DNA of 64,000 nucleotides from Gp6-AA40 sp032156805 (GTDB taxonomy: Bacteria; Acidobacteriota; Vicinamibacteria; Vicinamibacterales; UBA2999), in assembly GCA_032156805.1 (NCBI GenBank), contig JALDXQ010000004.1, forward strand, positions 29,548 through 93,547, written 5' to 3'. The notes under the pieces were generated by a model, which was not told where the DNA came from, ran no database searches, and saw nothing but the letters and a program-made list of their open reading frames with translations. Below, piece by piece: positions 1-11,561 of the stretch. Numbering within the stretch: the stretch's first letter is position 1; every line of letters begins with the position of its first letter. The translations under genes were made by a program, and so were the position numbers.

Positions 1-257
1 CTGACAACGCGGTGATGCATGCCGAGGTCAACATCGGCGACTCGCTGATCATGCTTGGACAGGCGGGCGGACAGTGGAAACCGCGCAGCGCTGCTTTGTA
101 CCTCTGGGTCGATGATGTCGACGCGACGTATCGGAGAGCCCTTCACGCCGGCGCCGTCTCGGAAAGCGAACCGGAAGACAAGCCCTATGGACATCGAAAC
201 GCTGGAGTGATCGATCGCAATGGCGTGACGTGGTGGATCGGCGCCCCGGTCAGATAA
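1..257 (+). CDS. VOC-family (glyoxalase/PhnB-like) protein, C-terminal part
   Basis: The frame is open from the first bases of the window and stops at TAA 255-257, so the true start lies to the left. What is visible is the C-terminal half of a vicinal-oxygen-chelate module: a strand MHAEVNIGDSLIML, a helix rich in R/A after VDDVDATYRRA, and a closing strand GVIDRNGVTWWIG. The family contains metal-dependent lyases, isomerases and drug-binding proteins. The Glu of HAE sits where the family often places a metal ligand. The substrate cannot be inferred from half a protein. It converges on the neighbouring minus-strand unit and is probably unrelated to it. Confidence 0.8.
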   Translation, partial: DNAVMHAEVNIGDSLIMLGQAGGQWKPRSAALYLWVDDVDATYRRALHAGAVSESEPEDKPYGHRNAGVIDRNGVTWWIGAPVR

Positions 258-326
258 ACGGCTCGCGCGTCATTTCATCGAGACCGCCTCTACGCGCGTG
301 GTGGTTGTCGGCTGAGTAGGAACGCC

Positions 327-2324
327 TTACTTCGTGTTCTGCAGGCTTCGGTAGACGGCCTCGATGAACATGTCCGTCGTCCACCCACCGGTTGTCGAAC
401 CGTAGCGTCCGTCGAAGTCGAGCGAGGGCCGGGCCGCCTTGATCTGCGCAAGCGTCTGCCCTTTGTCGATCAGATCCTGAACGCGGTCCCGGATGATCAC
501 GACCATATTGCGATACGACGCGACATCGGCTGTATCGGACAACCGTCCGTGGCCAGGCACGATCCACGTGCCGCCCTGCGACCGGTACTCGGCGAACGCG
601 AGATCGAGGATCTGGTTCAGACCGGCAATGACACCATCGATGCTCCCGCCCTTGTCCACGTCGATCGGGGGATAGCTCACCGTTGAGAAGATGTCGCCGG
701 CGGCGATGACATCCGAGCGGCGGAAGAACACGAAGCTGTCGCCGTCGGTGTTGGCGGCTGGCGCGTAGTAGACGATCACCGGATCGCCGTTGAAGTGCGT
801 CGGCAGCTTGGTGAAGTCGTCGAAGTAGGACGAAGTGGGCCACGCCGCTTGCGGCGCGGGCGCTTGCTTTCCAGCTGGCGCGCTCATCCGGAGCAGCACG
901 TTCTCGTGGGCGATGACGGGTGCACCTGCCACGTTGTCAACGGCCCCGCCAAACAGTCCCGCCTGGAGACCGCTGCCGGCAGCCACGAGCGCCGGGTTGC
1001 CGCCCGTGTGCTCGGGCCGTGCACTCGTGTTCACGATGTAGCGAATGGGTCGCGTGGGCGGCGGCGACGTGATGACGGCATTCATGTATGGACTGGACCA
1101 GCCCCAGGTGCGAGCGCAGTTGACTCCCGTGCAGGTGTTGGGTGCCGCAGGCGACACCGTGGTCTTCACGAGCTCGTTGATGACCGTGAGCACCTTCTGC
1201 GACATCTCACCGGTCCCGGTGTTCACGACGGCAACGCCGTCCTGTCCCACTGACACCGTCACATTGGTTCCATCGGCAACGAGCATGTAGACGTTGCCCT
1301 GCACCGGCAGCACGTGCACCTCACCGTCGCGAGGGCTCTGGTCGGCTATGCGCTTGGCCGCGTCGTTCGCCGACCGCATCGATGGCACGGTGAGAGCACT
1401 GGCGCGGCTCTCGACGACAGTTGTGCCGTCCAACGTCGAACGATACTCCGGGTACAGGCTCTTGACGCCGCCTCTGGCGGCCGCCAATGGAACCCAGTCC
1501 TGGGGCTCCACCGCGACACGGGCCTGCCCGGCAATCGCGCCGCTCTTCGTGATCCAGTCTGTGAGCGCCGTGTTCTGCCCCGGCAGGAAGTGCGGAACGA
1601 AATGGCGATCGGTCCCGCCGTTCTCGGCCACGGCCGGTCCGTAGCACTGCTCCGTGTTCATGCGGAACGTGGGATCGAACGTGTAGGTGGTCGAGTGAAT
1701 GTACGGCTGATCCTGGTAGATCGGATCGTCGATGACGGTGACGACGGAGAGGATGTCGTCGTGCCGCGTGATGAACTCCGTCATCGTGTACATGTCGGAG
1801 GTCTGCGGTCCTCCTCGCCGGAGGTACCCGTCCTTCAGATGCGTCGTCGTGACCTTGAGCGTGTTGCCGATCCACTCACCGGTCGAGAAACCGGTCCAGC
1901 TGTGCGGGGCGTAGGCCGGCGGGTGCGGACGCCCGTCCATGAAGATCGGCCGATCCAGCGACCGCATGAACTGCACGTGATAGACGTTGACGTCGCGCGT
2001 GATCGGATCTTGTTCTTTGAGGATGCGCGCGCCGCCAAGGCCTCGCCACTGGTGCGGCGCCGAGTGCGGCCGGCACTGGTATTCAGGCATCCCCCAGATC
2101 GATTCTGGTGTCGTGTCGGATCGGAGACGTCCGGCGTCGTTGAAGGGAATACCGGTGTAATCACCGAGCGGCGCCTGCGATGTGAGGTCGCGCTCGTTGG
2201 CGTCGAGGCGCCACTCCGCAGCGATGTCAGGCGGGCCGGGATTCTGGGCCGACACCCACGCGTGAGCAAAAAAAACCGCGGCAACCAGCGCCGCGGCTCT
2301 CGGGGTTCGATTGGTGGTGCGCAT
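327..2324 (-). CDS. Secreted beta-module / degenerate MBL-fold fusion protein (copy A)
   Basis: A 665-residue exported protein whose signal peptide ends near AWVSA-Q27. Residues about 30-310 form a beta-rich module marked by GDYTGIPFND, FMDGRPHPP, WTGFSTGEWIGNTL and TTTHLKDGYLRR. Residues about 335-605 are an MBL fold. The metal site is badly eroded. The canonical HxHxDH is S434-A-R436-P-E438-H439, and the His of the usual HxDGD is N525. Only D543 (AAGD) and H592 (PGHGR) remain from the other ligand positions. A classical two-zinc hydrolase is therefore unlikely. The same two modules are separate adjacent genes at 25579-26481 and 24629-25582. It is the last gene of the TonB unit starting at 8987. 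The biological role is unknown. Confidence 0.85.
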   Translation of the reverse strand: MRTTNRTPRAAALVAAVFFAHAWVSAQNPGPPDIAAEWRLDANERDLTSQAPLGDYTGIPFNDAGRLRSDTTPESIWGMPEYQCRPHSAPHQWRGLGGARILKEQDPITRDVNVYHVQFMRSLDRPIFMDGRPHPPAYAPHSWTGFSTGEWIGNTLKVTTTHLKDGYLRRGGPQTSDMYTMTEFITRHDDILSVVTVIDDPIYQDQPYIHSTTYTFDPTFRMNTEQCYGPAVAENGGTDRHFVPHFLPGQNTALTDWITKSGAIAGQARVAVEPQDWVPLAAARGGVKSLYPEYRSTLDGTTVVESRASALTVPSMRSANDAAKRIADQSPRDGEVHVLPVQGNVYMLVADGTNVTVSVGQDGVAVVNTGTGEMSQKVLTVINELVKTTVSPAAPNTCTGVNCARTWGWSSPYMNAVITSPPPTRPIRYIVNTSARPEHTGGNPALVAAGSGLQAGLFGGAVDNVAGAPVIAHENVLLRMSAPAGKQAPAPQAAWPTSSYFDDFTKLPTHFNGDPVIVYYAPAANTDGDSFVFFRRSDVIAAGDIFSTVSYPPIDVDKGGSIDGVIAGLNQILDLAFAEYRSQGGTWIVPGHGRLSDTADVASYRNMVVIIRDRVQDLIDKGQTLAQIKAARPSLDFDGRYGSTTGGWTTDMFIEAVYRSLQNTK

Positions 2325-2336
2325 GACTGCGAGGCC

Positions 2337-3083
2337 TCACCGCGCTGAACACGGCGTCGGAGTCCACCCGCTGTTATCGGGGAGCTTGAGGAAGTCCGAC
2401 GTGGTCAGGTAATGACGTACGAAGTACTCGGGATCCTCGACCTTGGTCGTCACGGTCATCCACTGCTCGCCGCTTGGAAGCGTGTTGACGTCGTAGTACT
2501 CCGTCACGACCGCGCGCGCACTGTGCGGCGCGCCATTCTTGCGCACGTAGCCGGGACGCAGGTTGGTCGTCACCACCTTCAGGCTTCCGCCGGGTCTCGC
2601 CCCGCGGCCGCGACCGGGTGCCTGGACCCACGAGGCAACTGAGTGCCCCTGCCAGCTTGGCGCCCCTGTGGCCGCGCCGGCCCCGAACTGAAACAGGCGC
2701 GTCTGCGTGCCATAGTCCCTGTCAACTTTAAGGGTGTTGGCATCCTGCCACGTGACGTGCAGACGCCCGGGCAGGCGCATGAAGTTCGCGGCGCCGTAGG
2801 CGCGGCATTGCTCCCCTGCAGCCTCATCGCGTGCGGGGTCCCAGCTCTCACCGACCTTCCGGCCCGCCGCGTTGAGCGGCACGCCCTCGAAGACACCTTT
2901 CTTCGGCGTGACCATCCGCCATTTCCAGTCCTCGACGATGACCGACACCCAGTAACCCGTGAGGTCGACGGCAGACGAGGCTTGCGGTGTAGGTGGTGGG
3001 CCAGCGGCTCCGCCTCGCTGAGCCTGCGGCAAGGCAGACGACGCGAGCACGAACACAAGCGCCGCGATGACCAGCAATCTCAT
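2337..3083 (-). CDS. Exported beta-module protein, acidobacterial family
   Basis: A 248-residue protein with a clear signal peptide (MRLLVIAALVFVLASS, cleavage near LPQAQ). A good Shine-Dalgarno AGGGAG lies 6 nt before the ATG. The mature part opens with VDLTGYWVSVIVEDWKWRMV and ends with TTNLRPGYVRKNG, TEYYD and VEDPEYF. That ending matches the T-x-L-x-x-GY-x-R-x-NG core of the beta modules elsewhere in the window, and the closest relative is the protein at 23733-24632. No catalytic residues can be recognised. It lies 12 nt upstream of the fusion gene ending at 327 and follows a structured 138-nt spacer. I infer a periplasmic or surface accessory protein of the TonB unit. Confidence 0.75.
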   Translation of the reverse strand: MRLLVIAALVFVLASSALPQAQRGGAAGPPPTPQASSAVDLTGYWVSVIVEDWKWRMVTPKKGVFEGVPLNAAGRKVGESWDPARDEAAGEQCRAYGAANFMRLPGRLHVTWQDANTLKVDRDYGTQTRLFQFGAGAATGAPSWQGHSVASWVQAPGRGRGARPGGSLKVVTTNLRPGYVRKNGAPHSARAVVTEYYDVNTLPSGEQWMTVTTKVEDPEYFVRHYLTTSDFLKLPDNSGWTPTPCSAR

Positions 3084-3098
3084 TCAGACTCCCTGTTT

Positions 3099-3179
3099 AG
3101 CCGTCTTGACCAGTAGGTTCGTGGCCGCGTGCAAGACATTCCAGCAGGTCAAGACGGCTCGCCCGCGCGAAGCGCGGGC
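3099..3179. repeat. Nested inverted repeats in an operon spacer
   Basis: A perfect 13-bp inverted repeat, AGCCGTCTTGACC (3099-3111) and GGTCAAGACGGCT (3147-3159), encloses 35 nt. It abuts a second perfect hairpin, GCCCGCGC-GAA-GCGCGGGC (3161-3179). Both lie between the DUF6152 gene ending at 3222 and the exported beta-module gene starting at 3083, on their transcribed strand. They could fold in the polycistronic mRNA as a processing or stability element, or be a REP-like repeat. No copy of the whole structure was found elsewhere in the window. Confidence 0.6.
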
Positions 3180-3192
3180 AAGAAGAAACTGT

Positions 3193-3227
3193 GATTAGCG
3201 AGGGGAGCGCGCGCAGTCTCGCTAATC
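3193..3227 (-). terminator. Terminator-like hairpin overlapping the DUF6152 stop codon
   Basis: GATTAGCGAG (3193-3202) and CTCGCTAATC (3218-3227) form a perfect 10-bp stem around a 15-nt loop. Read on the minus strand, the stem contains the TAG stop of the DUF6152 gene and is followed by a pyrimidine-rich ACAGTTTCTTCTT. This could attenuate transcription between the first three genes of the unit and the last two. The T tract is weak, so full termination is doubtful. Confidence 0.4.
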
Positions 3228-3614
3228 GACGACTTCGCCTCGACCACCCCAGGCGAACCCGTCGAGGGGCCGCTTCAGGCTGACCATCAGCGCCTTGAAC
3301 TCACCGGTGACGCGCGACGGGTTGCCAACGACCGTCACTTCGTCGCCCGGCTTCAGCGACTCGCTCTTCACACCCGACCTCGACAACTGGGCAGTGCCGG
3401 CCCATTCGAGCGACCAGCGGCGCATGGTGCCCTTCGGATCCGGCGCCTGGACCGTGACGAACGAGTGCGGGTTCTTGAAGACGAACTGCACCAGCTTGCC
3501 CTCGAGCGTGATCGTCTTGCTCGTATCGTAGGTCGCGCTGTACGAGTGGTGCGCGAAAGCTCCCGTACTGGCCACCAGGCCCACCGTGGCTACGAGTAAC
3601 AGCATCCTGCCCAT
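3222..3614 (-). CDS. DUF6152 family exported protein
   Basis: A 130-residue protein with a signal peptide ending near AFA-HHSYS. The mature N-terminus HHSYSATYDTSKTITLEGK, the central FKNPHSF and the late LKPGDEVTVVGNPS are the hallmarks of DUF6152, an uncharacterised small beta-barrel family common in Acidobacteria. It is usually found beside oxidoreductases and TonB receptors, as here. The upstream stop and this start overlap as TGATG (ATG at 3614; a GTG at 3617 is also in frame), so translation is probably coupled to the fusion gene. A second, longer member is at 15833-16249. The His-rich mature N-terminus could bind metal, but that is only inference. Confidence 0.85.
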   Translation of the reverse strand: MGRMLLLVATVGLVASTGAFAHHSYSATYDTSKTITLEGKLVQFVFKNPHSFVTVQAPDPKGTMRRWSLEWAGTAQLSRSGVKSESLKPGDEVTVVGNPSRVTGEFKALMVSLKRPLDGFAWGGRGEVVD

Positions 3615-5632
3615 CACTTTTTCTCCTGAAGACTGCGATACACCGCTTCGATGAACGAATCCGCCGTCTGACCTCCGGGGAAAACGCCGTAACGCCCGTC
3701 GAAATCCGCGGACGGCTTGGCGGCCTTCACCTGGTCGAGCGTCATACCTTTGTCGATCAGATCCTGCACGCGATCGCGAATCATGACAACCATGTTGCGA
3801 TAGGAAGCGACGTCGGCCGTATCCGACAGCCGGCCGTGGCTCGGGATGATCCAGGTTCCCCCCTGCGACCGGTATTCGGCGAACGCCAGGTCCAGGATTC
3901 GGTTCAGGCCGGCGATCACACCGTGCACGCTTCCGCCCTTCGCAACGTCAATCACCGGGTAGCTGACCGTCGAGAAGAGGTCGCCGGCGCTGATGACCTC
4001 CGAATGGCGGAAGACGACGATGCTGTCGCCATCGGTGTTGGCTGCCGGGGTGTGATACACCGTGACGCCTTCCCCGTTGAAGTACGCGGGGAACTTGTAG
4101 AACTCGTCGAAGTAGCTCACCGTCGGCCAACTGCTCTGCGGGAAAGGCGCCTGCTTCCCGGCCGGGGCGCTCATGCGGTTGAGCACGTTTTCGTGCGCGA
4201 TGACCGGCGCTCCCTCCACGCTCGCAATTGCGCCGCCCAGTCCGCCTCCGCGCATACCGGTTCCCGCGGCCGCAATCTTTTCGTTGCCGCCGATGTGCTC
4301 AGGCGCGGAGCTGGTGTTGACGACATAGCGGATCGGGCGCGTTGCGGGCGGTGAGCTGATGGCCGAGAAGATATACGGACTCGACCAGCCCCAGATCCCT
4401 GGACACGTTGCGCCGACACACCTGTTGGTCGTTGGCTGGCTGACGATCTTCTTCGCAAGTTCACCAACCGCCGCGAGAATCTTGTCGGACATCGGAGTTG
4501 CGCCGGTGTTCACGAGCGCAACGCCCTCGGGTCCGACCGACGCCGTGATGTTGGTGCCATCGGCCACGAGCATGTAGACGTTGCCCTGCACCGGTAAGAC
4601 GTGCACCTCACCGTCGCGCGGACTCTGCTCCGCGATCTTCTTTGGCGCCGACACGACCGAACGCATCGCGGGAATTGTGAGCTTCGCAACCCGGCTCTCG
4701 ACCGCTGTCGCGCCGTCGAGCGTCGAGCGGTACTCCGGGTAGAGCGTCTTGATACCGCCGCGGGCCGCCGCGAGCGGCACCCAATCCTCTCCACCGGGAG
4801 GTCCGGCGACTGCCGTCCGCGGATCGCCTTTCGCGATCCACTCGGTCAGCGCCTCGGCATTGGATCCGGGGAGGAAGTGCGGCACCCAGTGGCGGTCGCT
4901 ACCGCCGTTCTCGGCGAACGAACCGTTGCACGTCTCCATCGTCAGGGTTTCACCTTGAGCGACGGTATACGTGGTCGAGTGAATGTACGGCTGGTCGAGG
5001 TAGATCGGGTCGTCGATCACGGTGACGATCGTCAGGATGTCGTCGTGCCTCGTCAGGAACTCCGTCATCGAGTACATGTCGGAGGTCTGCGGGCCGCCGC
5101 GCCGGAGGAACCCGTCCTTCAAGTGAGTGGTCGTGATCTTGAGCGTGTTGCCGATCCACTGCCCGGTTGAAAAGCCGGTCCACGTGTGCGGCGCATACGC
5201 CGGCGGATGCGGGCGGTTGTCCATGAAGATCGGACGGTCGAGCGAACGCATGAACTGGATGTGGAACACGTTGACGTCGCGCGTCAGCGGATCCTGTTCC
5301 TTGAGAACGCGCGCTCCCCCGAGGCCTCGCCACTGGTGCGGGGAGGCATGCGGCCGGCATTGATACTCGAGCGTGCCCCAGATCGACTCGGGTGTCGTGT
5401 CCGACCTCATGCGGCCGGCGTCGTTGAACGGAATCCCGGTGTAGTCCCCGAGCGGGGCCTGCCCGAACGTGTCGCGCTCGTTGTTATCCAGTCGCCATTC
5501 CTGCGCGATGTCGGGCGGTGCGGGCTGACGGCCCGGTCCGCCGCCGTCGAGCTGGGCAGAGACCAGATCGGTGGCTGCCAGCGCAATGGCGAGAAACGAC
5601 CCCACTATCCGCACCCGGGGAACTCTCTTCAT
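3614..5632 (-). CDS. Secreted beta-module / degenerate MBL-fold fusion protein (copy B)
   Basis: A 672-residue paralogue of the protein at 327-2324 with the same layout: signal peptide (ending near DLVSA-Q), beta module with FMDNRPHPP and WTGFSTGQWIGNTL, then an MBL domain. The metal site has decayed in the same way: VNTSSAPEHIGG replaces HxHxDH, AANTDGD replaces the HTDGD histidine, and SAGD plus PSHGR persist. Parallel loss in both copies suggests the fused form has a fixed non-canonical role, not random decay. It sits 13 nt downstream of the TonB receptor gene and overlaps the DUF6152 gene, so it is the first accessory gene of this unit. Length, order of modules and flanking genes argue for one functional unit with the receptor. 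Confidence 0.85.
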   Translation of the reverse strand: MKRVPRVRIVGSFLAIALAATDLVSAQLDGGGPGRQPAPPDIAQEWRLDNNERDTFGQAPLGDYTGIPFNDAGRMRSDTTPESIWGTLEYQCRPHASPHQWRGLGGARVLKEQDPLTRDVNVFHIQFMRSLDRPIFMDNRPHPPAYAPHTWTGFSTGQWIGNTLKITTTHLKDGFLRRGGPQTSDMYSMTEFLTRHDDILTIVTVIDDPIYLDQPYIHSTTYTVAQGETLTMETCNGSFAENGGSDRHWVPHFLPGSNAEALTEWIAKGDPRTAVAGPPGGEDWVPLAAARGGIKTLYPEYRSTLDGATAVESRVAKLTIPAMRSVVSAPKKIAEQSPRDGEVHVLPVQGNVYMLVADGTNITASVGPEGVALVNTGATPMSDKILAAVGELAKKIVSQPTTNRCVGATCPGIWGWSSPYIFSAISSPPATRPIRYVVNTSSAPEHIGGNEKIAAAGTGMRGGGLGGAIASVEGAPVIAHENVLNRMSAPAGKQAPFPQSSWPTVSYFDEFYKFPAYFNGEGVTVYHTPAANTDGDSIVVFRHSEVISAGDLFSTVSYPVIDVAKGGSVHGVIAGLNRILDLAFAEYRSQGGTWIIPSHGRLSDTADVASYRNMVVMIRDRVQDLIDKGMTLDQVKAAKPSADFDGRYGVFPGGQTADSFIEAVYRSLQEKK

Positions 5633-5645
5633 ACCGCCCCACTCC

Positions 5646-8987
<3,342 letters not shown>

Positions 8988-9046
8988 GACGGCCTCCCCG
9001 ATGATGGCGGCGGACCCTGCGTGCGAACGCTGATGGAAGTGGCGCG

Positions 9047-9075
9047 AGACTACACAAGTCGATGAGGATCGTCAA
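9047..9075 (-). promoter_or_regulatory. Putative sigma70 promoter of TonB locus 1
   Basis: Read on the minus strand: TTGACG (complement of 9070-9075), a 17-nt spacer, then TAGTCT (complement of 9047-9052). The -35 box has five of six consensus bases, while the -10 box is weak. It would start transcription about 50 nt before the receptor ATG at 8987. The divergent NIPSNAP gene begins at 9143, so this 155-nt gap must hold both promoters. Confidence 0.4.
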
Positions 9076-9142
9076 TCCGATGGCGTACGGATGATGCCTT
9101 GAATCGCGTATAGTGCCCGCGTAGACCGCAAGGGAGATCACA

Positions 9143-9697
9143 ATGACGAGACGAGTTGCGCTCAGCACGTTGAGGACGGTGATTGGGACCATCGTGGGCA
9201 TTGTCATCGGCGTCGTGGCGACGAGTGGTTTTCTTGCAACCCGAGACGTCGAAGCGGCTCAACAGGGCGGCGGTCAGGGTGCACCGGCAACACCACCCTC
9301 GCCGTGCGGGCCCAAGGCGACGCTGCCGGAGAATTTGTCCAGAAACGTCGCACCGAACTCGCGCTGCTTCGAGATCCGCATGTACACCGCGGACCCGAGC
9401 CGTGACGGCGTCGGCCAGTTCAAGGGCGGCATCAACGAGTTGCACCAGCGGTTCCGTGAGCAGGAGGTCGCGCTGTTCGTCAAGCACGGCGCGGAGATCC
9501 TCGGCGTCTGGCAGCACCTCGGCGAACCGAACACGCTCGTCTGGATGCTTGCGTATCGCGATCGCGCGCATCGAGAGCAGGTCTGGGCCGCGTTCGGCAA
9601 GGACCCGGAGTGGGACGCCCTGCGGAAGAAATACTTCGTGCCGCTGAAGACCAACACGTTCATGATGAGCGCGTCTGACTACTCGCCAATGAAATAG
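9143..9697 (+). CDS. NIPSNAP-family exported protein
   Basis: A 184-residue protein with an N-terminal hydrophobic segment (TVIGTIVGIVIGVVATSGFL, about 12-31) acting as signal or anchor, then a low-complexity QGGGQGAPATPPSP linker. Residues about 78-180 are a NIPSNAP ferredoxin-like fold: it begins CFEIRMYTADPSRDG, continues with HGAEILGVWQ and LVWMLAYRDRAHREQ, and ends FMMSASDYSPM. NIPSNAP domains in bacteria are poorly understood and often sit beside catabolic genes. A strong GGGAG lies 6 nt before the ATG. The gene reads into the PQQ dehydrogenase 16 nt downstream, so the two are probably co-transcribed and divergent from TonB locus 1. Confidence 0.85.
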   Translation: MTRRVALSTLRTVIGTIVGIVIGVVATSGFLATRDVEAAQQGGGQGAPATPPSPCGPKATLPENLSRNVAPNSRCFEIRMYTADPSRDGVGQFKGGINELHQRFREQEVALFVKHGAEILGVWQHLGEPNTLVWMLAYRDRAHREQVWAAFGKDPEWDALRKKYFVPLKTNTFMMSASDYSPMK

Positions 9698-9712
9698 CGA
9701 AATTGGATCGCT

Positions 9713-11533
9713 ATGAACAGGATTCAAGGGCCGCGCGATCAGTCCCGTTGGCTGGCGTGTCTCGTCGTGGTCTCCTGCGTGATCGCGGGAAGCTGGATCG
9801 GATCCGCGCAGCAGTCCAGCAGGCAGGATGAGTCCGCGTGGAGAACTGCCTGGCGGAACGGTGAATGGATCACCAACGGCATCGATCCCGCAGAAACTCG
9901 CTACAGCCCGCTCGATCAGATCAATCGATCCAACGTGAGCCGCCTGGGGCTGGCATGGACGTCGGTGGCCGGTGAAGGAGGGGGGAACCAGGAGGCGACT
10001 CCCCTCTTCTCGAACGGCGTCCTGTACGCGATCACGAACTGGAGCATCGTGTTCGCGCTGGATGCGCGCACGGGACGCGAGATCTGGCGTTACGACCCTA
10101 AGGTCGATCGATCGTTCAGTACGCCGGGCAGCAACCGCGGCATCTGTTGCGGCGTCGTCAACCGGGGGATCGCCCTCCATGATGGGAAGATCCTGGCACC
10201 CGTCATCGACGGGCGGATGGTGGCACTGGACGGCAAGTCGGGCGCCCTGCGCTGGTCTACGCGAGTTCTCGCGGAGGACTCGACTGGCTATTCCATCACG
10301 ATGGCGCCACGCGTGGCGGGGAACAAGGTCATTGTCGGAGTCGCCGGGGGCGAGTTCACGCCGCATCGTGGTTTCTTCGCGGCCTTTGATATCGACAGCG
10401 GCCGCGAGGTGTGGCGCTTCTACACCGTGCCGGGCGATCCGTCGAAACCATTCGAGAACAAGGCGCTCGAGGCGGCGGCAAAGACCTGGACCGGCGAGTG
10501 GTGGAAGTTCGGCGGCGGGGGCTCGCTCTGGGACGGCCTCTCCTACGACCCCGAGGCGAACTTGATCTATGTCGGCACCGGCAATGGCGTGCCGTGGCCG
10601 CAGATCCTTCGCGGACAGGATGGCTACGACAACTTGTACGTCTCGTCGATCCTGGCGGTGAATCCGGATAACGGCGAACTGAAGTGGCACTATCAGGCCG
10701 TGCCTGGAGATTCCTGGGACGTCGACAATGTCCAGCAGCTGATCCTGGCCGACATCGAGATCGGTGGCCGACCGCGCAAGGTCCTCATGCAGGCGAGCAA
10801 AGGTGGCTTTTTCTACGTGCTCGACCGAATCACGGGTGAGTTCCTGTCCGCGACTCCCTTCGCGCCGCTCAACTGGGCAAGCGGCCACGATGCTGGCGGG
10901 CGCCCGCGGATCAATCGCGAGGCGTACTACACCACCACGCAGCCCGCAGTCATCTCACCGTCGTCGGGAGGCGCCGCCAATTGGGCGGCAAAGGCGTACA
11001 GCCCGAACACGCGGCTCGTCTACATGCCGGTCAGCGGCTTCAGCAGCCGGACCTACGTCGCGATCCCCTTTGACCTGACAGCCGGCCGGTCGATTCAGAA
11101 CAACGGCACTCCGCGTGGCGGGCGCATGCCGTCGCAGGTGACAGCGTCCCCGATGACTCCACCGTACATCGGTCCGCCGCAAAGCCTCAGGGGCGGGTAC
11201 CTCGTCGCGTTCGATCCGGCCACTCGCACGGAACGCTGGCGCGTCGATGGTGGCGGAGGTTCGGGTGGTGGCGCGCTGGTGACTGCCAGCAACCTCGTCA
11301 TACAGACCATCAACGACGGACGCCTTCGCGCTTTGGCAGCAGAAGACGGTACGGTGCTGTGGGAAGTCCAGACCGGCCAGCGAGGGATGGGCCCGCCGAT
11401 CACCTACCTACTCGACGGAAAGCAGCACATCTCTTTTCTAAACGGCATTGGCGGTGCCAGCGGTCTGCGGCCGATGTTCTATACGTTCGTGGTCGATGGC
11501 AAGGCGCCGATGCCGGCGACGGCCTCGCAATAA
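9713..11533 (+). CDS. PQQ-dependent alcohol dehydrogenase-type quinoprotein
   Basis: A 606-residue periplasmic eight-bladed beta-propeller with a signal peptide (LACLVVVSCVIAGSWIGSAQ). It shows the features of true PQQ alcohol dehydrogenases: a vicinal pair C145-C146 in SNRGICCGVVNRG that forms the ring disulfide over PQQ, a GGGGSLWDGLSYDPEANLIY blade, and GDSWDVDN with D336 as the likely catalytic aspartate, followed by KGGFFYVLDRITGE. There is no C-terminal cytochrome domain, so electrons must leave through a separate carrier. The cytochrome c at 17955-18776 is the only candidate in the window. The alcohol oxidised is unknown. No pqq biosynthesis gene is present here. Confidence 0.9.
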   Translation: MNRIQGPRDQSRWLACLVVVSCVIAGSWIGSAQQSSRQDESAWRTAWRNGEWITNGIDPAETRYSPLDQINRSNVSRLGLAWTSVAGEGGGNQEATPLFSNGVLYAITNWSIVFALDARTGREIWRYDPKVDRSFSTPGSNRGICCGVVNRGIALHDGKILAPVIDGRMVALDGKSGALRWSTRVLAEDSTGYSITMAPRVAGNKVIVGVAGGEFTPHRGFFAAFDIDSGREVWRFYTVPGDPSKPFENKALEAAAKTWTGEWWKFGGGGSLWDGLSYDPEANLIYVGTGNGVPWPQILRGQDGYDNLYVSSILAVNPDNGELKWHYQAVPGDSWDVDNVQQLILADIEIGGRPRKVLMQASKGGFFYVLDRITGEFLSATPFAPLNWASGHDAGGRPRINREAYYTTTQPAVISPSSGGAANWAAKAYSPNTRLVYMPVSGFSSRTYVAIPFDLTAGRSIQNNGTPRGGRMPSQVTASPMTPPYIGPPQSLRGGYLVAFDPATRTERWRVDGGGGSGGGALVTASNLVIQTINDGRLRALAAEDGTVLWEVQTGQRGMGPPITYLLDGKQHISFLNGIGGASGLRPMFYTFVVDGKAPMPATASQ

Positions 11534-11561
11534 GGGGGCCGTCGGCTGGAGGTACGAAGAG

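Noticed and set aside
1314..2348. A 344-codon plus-strand frame opposite the fusion gene
   Set aside because: It is a shadow of the 665-residue secreted protein, with Arg/Val-rich content and no domain or ribosome-binding site.
9050..10888. A 612-codon open frame on the minus strand opposite the PQQ dehydrogenase
   Set aside because: It is antisense to two well-supported genes, has no recognisable domain and a composition of Arg/Asp/His typical of antisense frames in GC-rich DNA.
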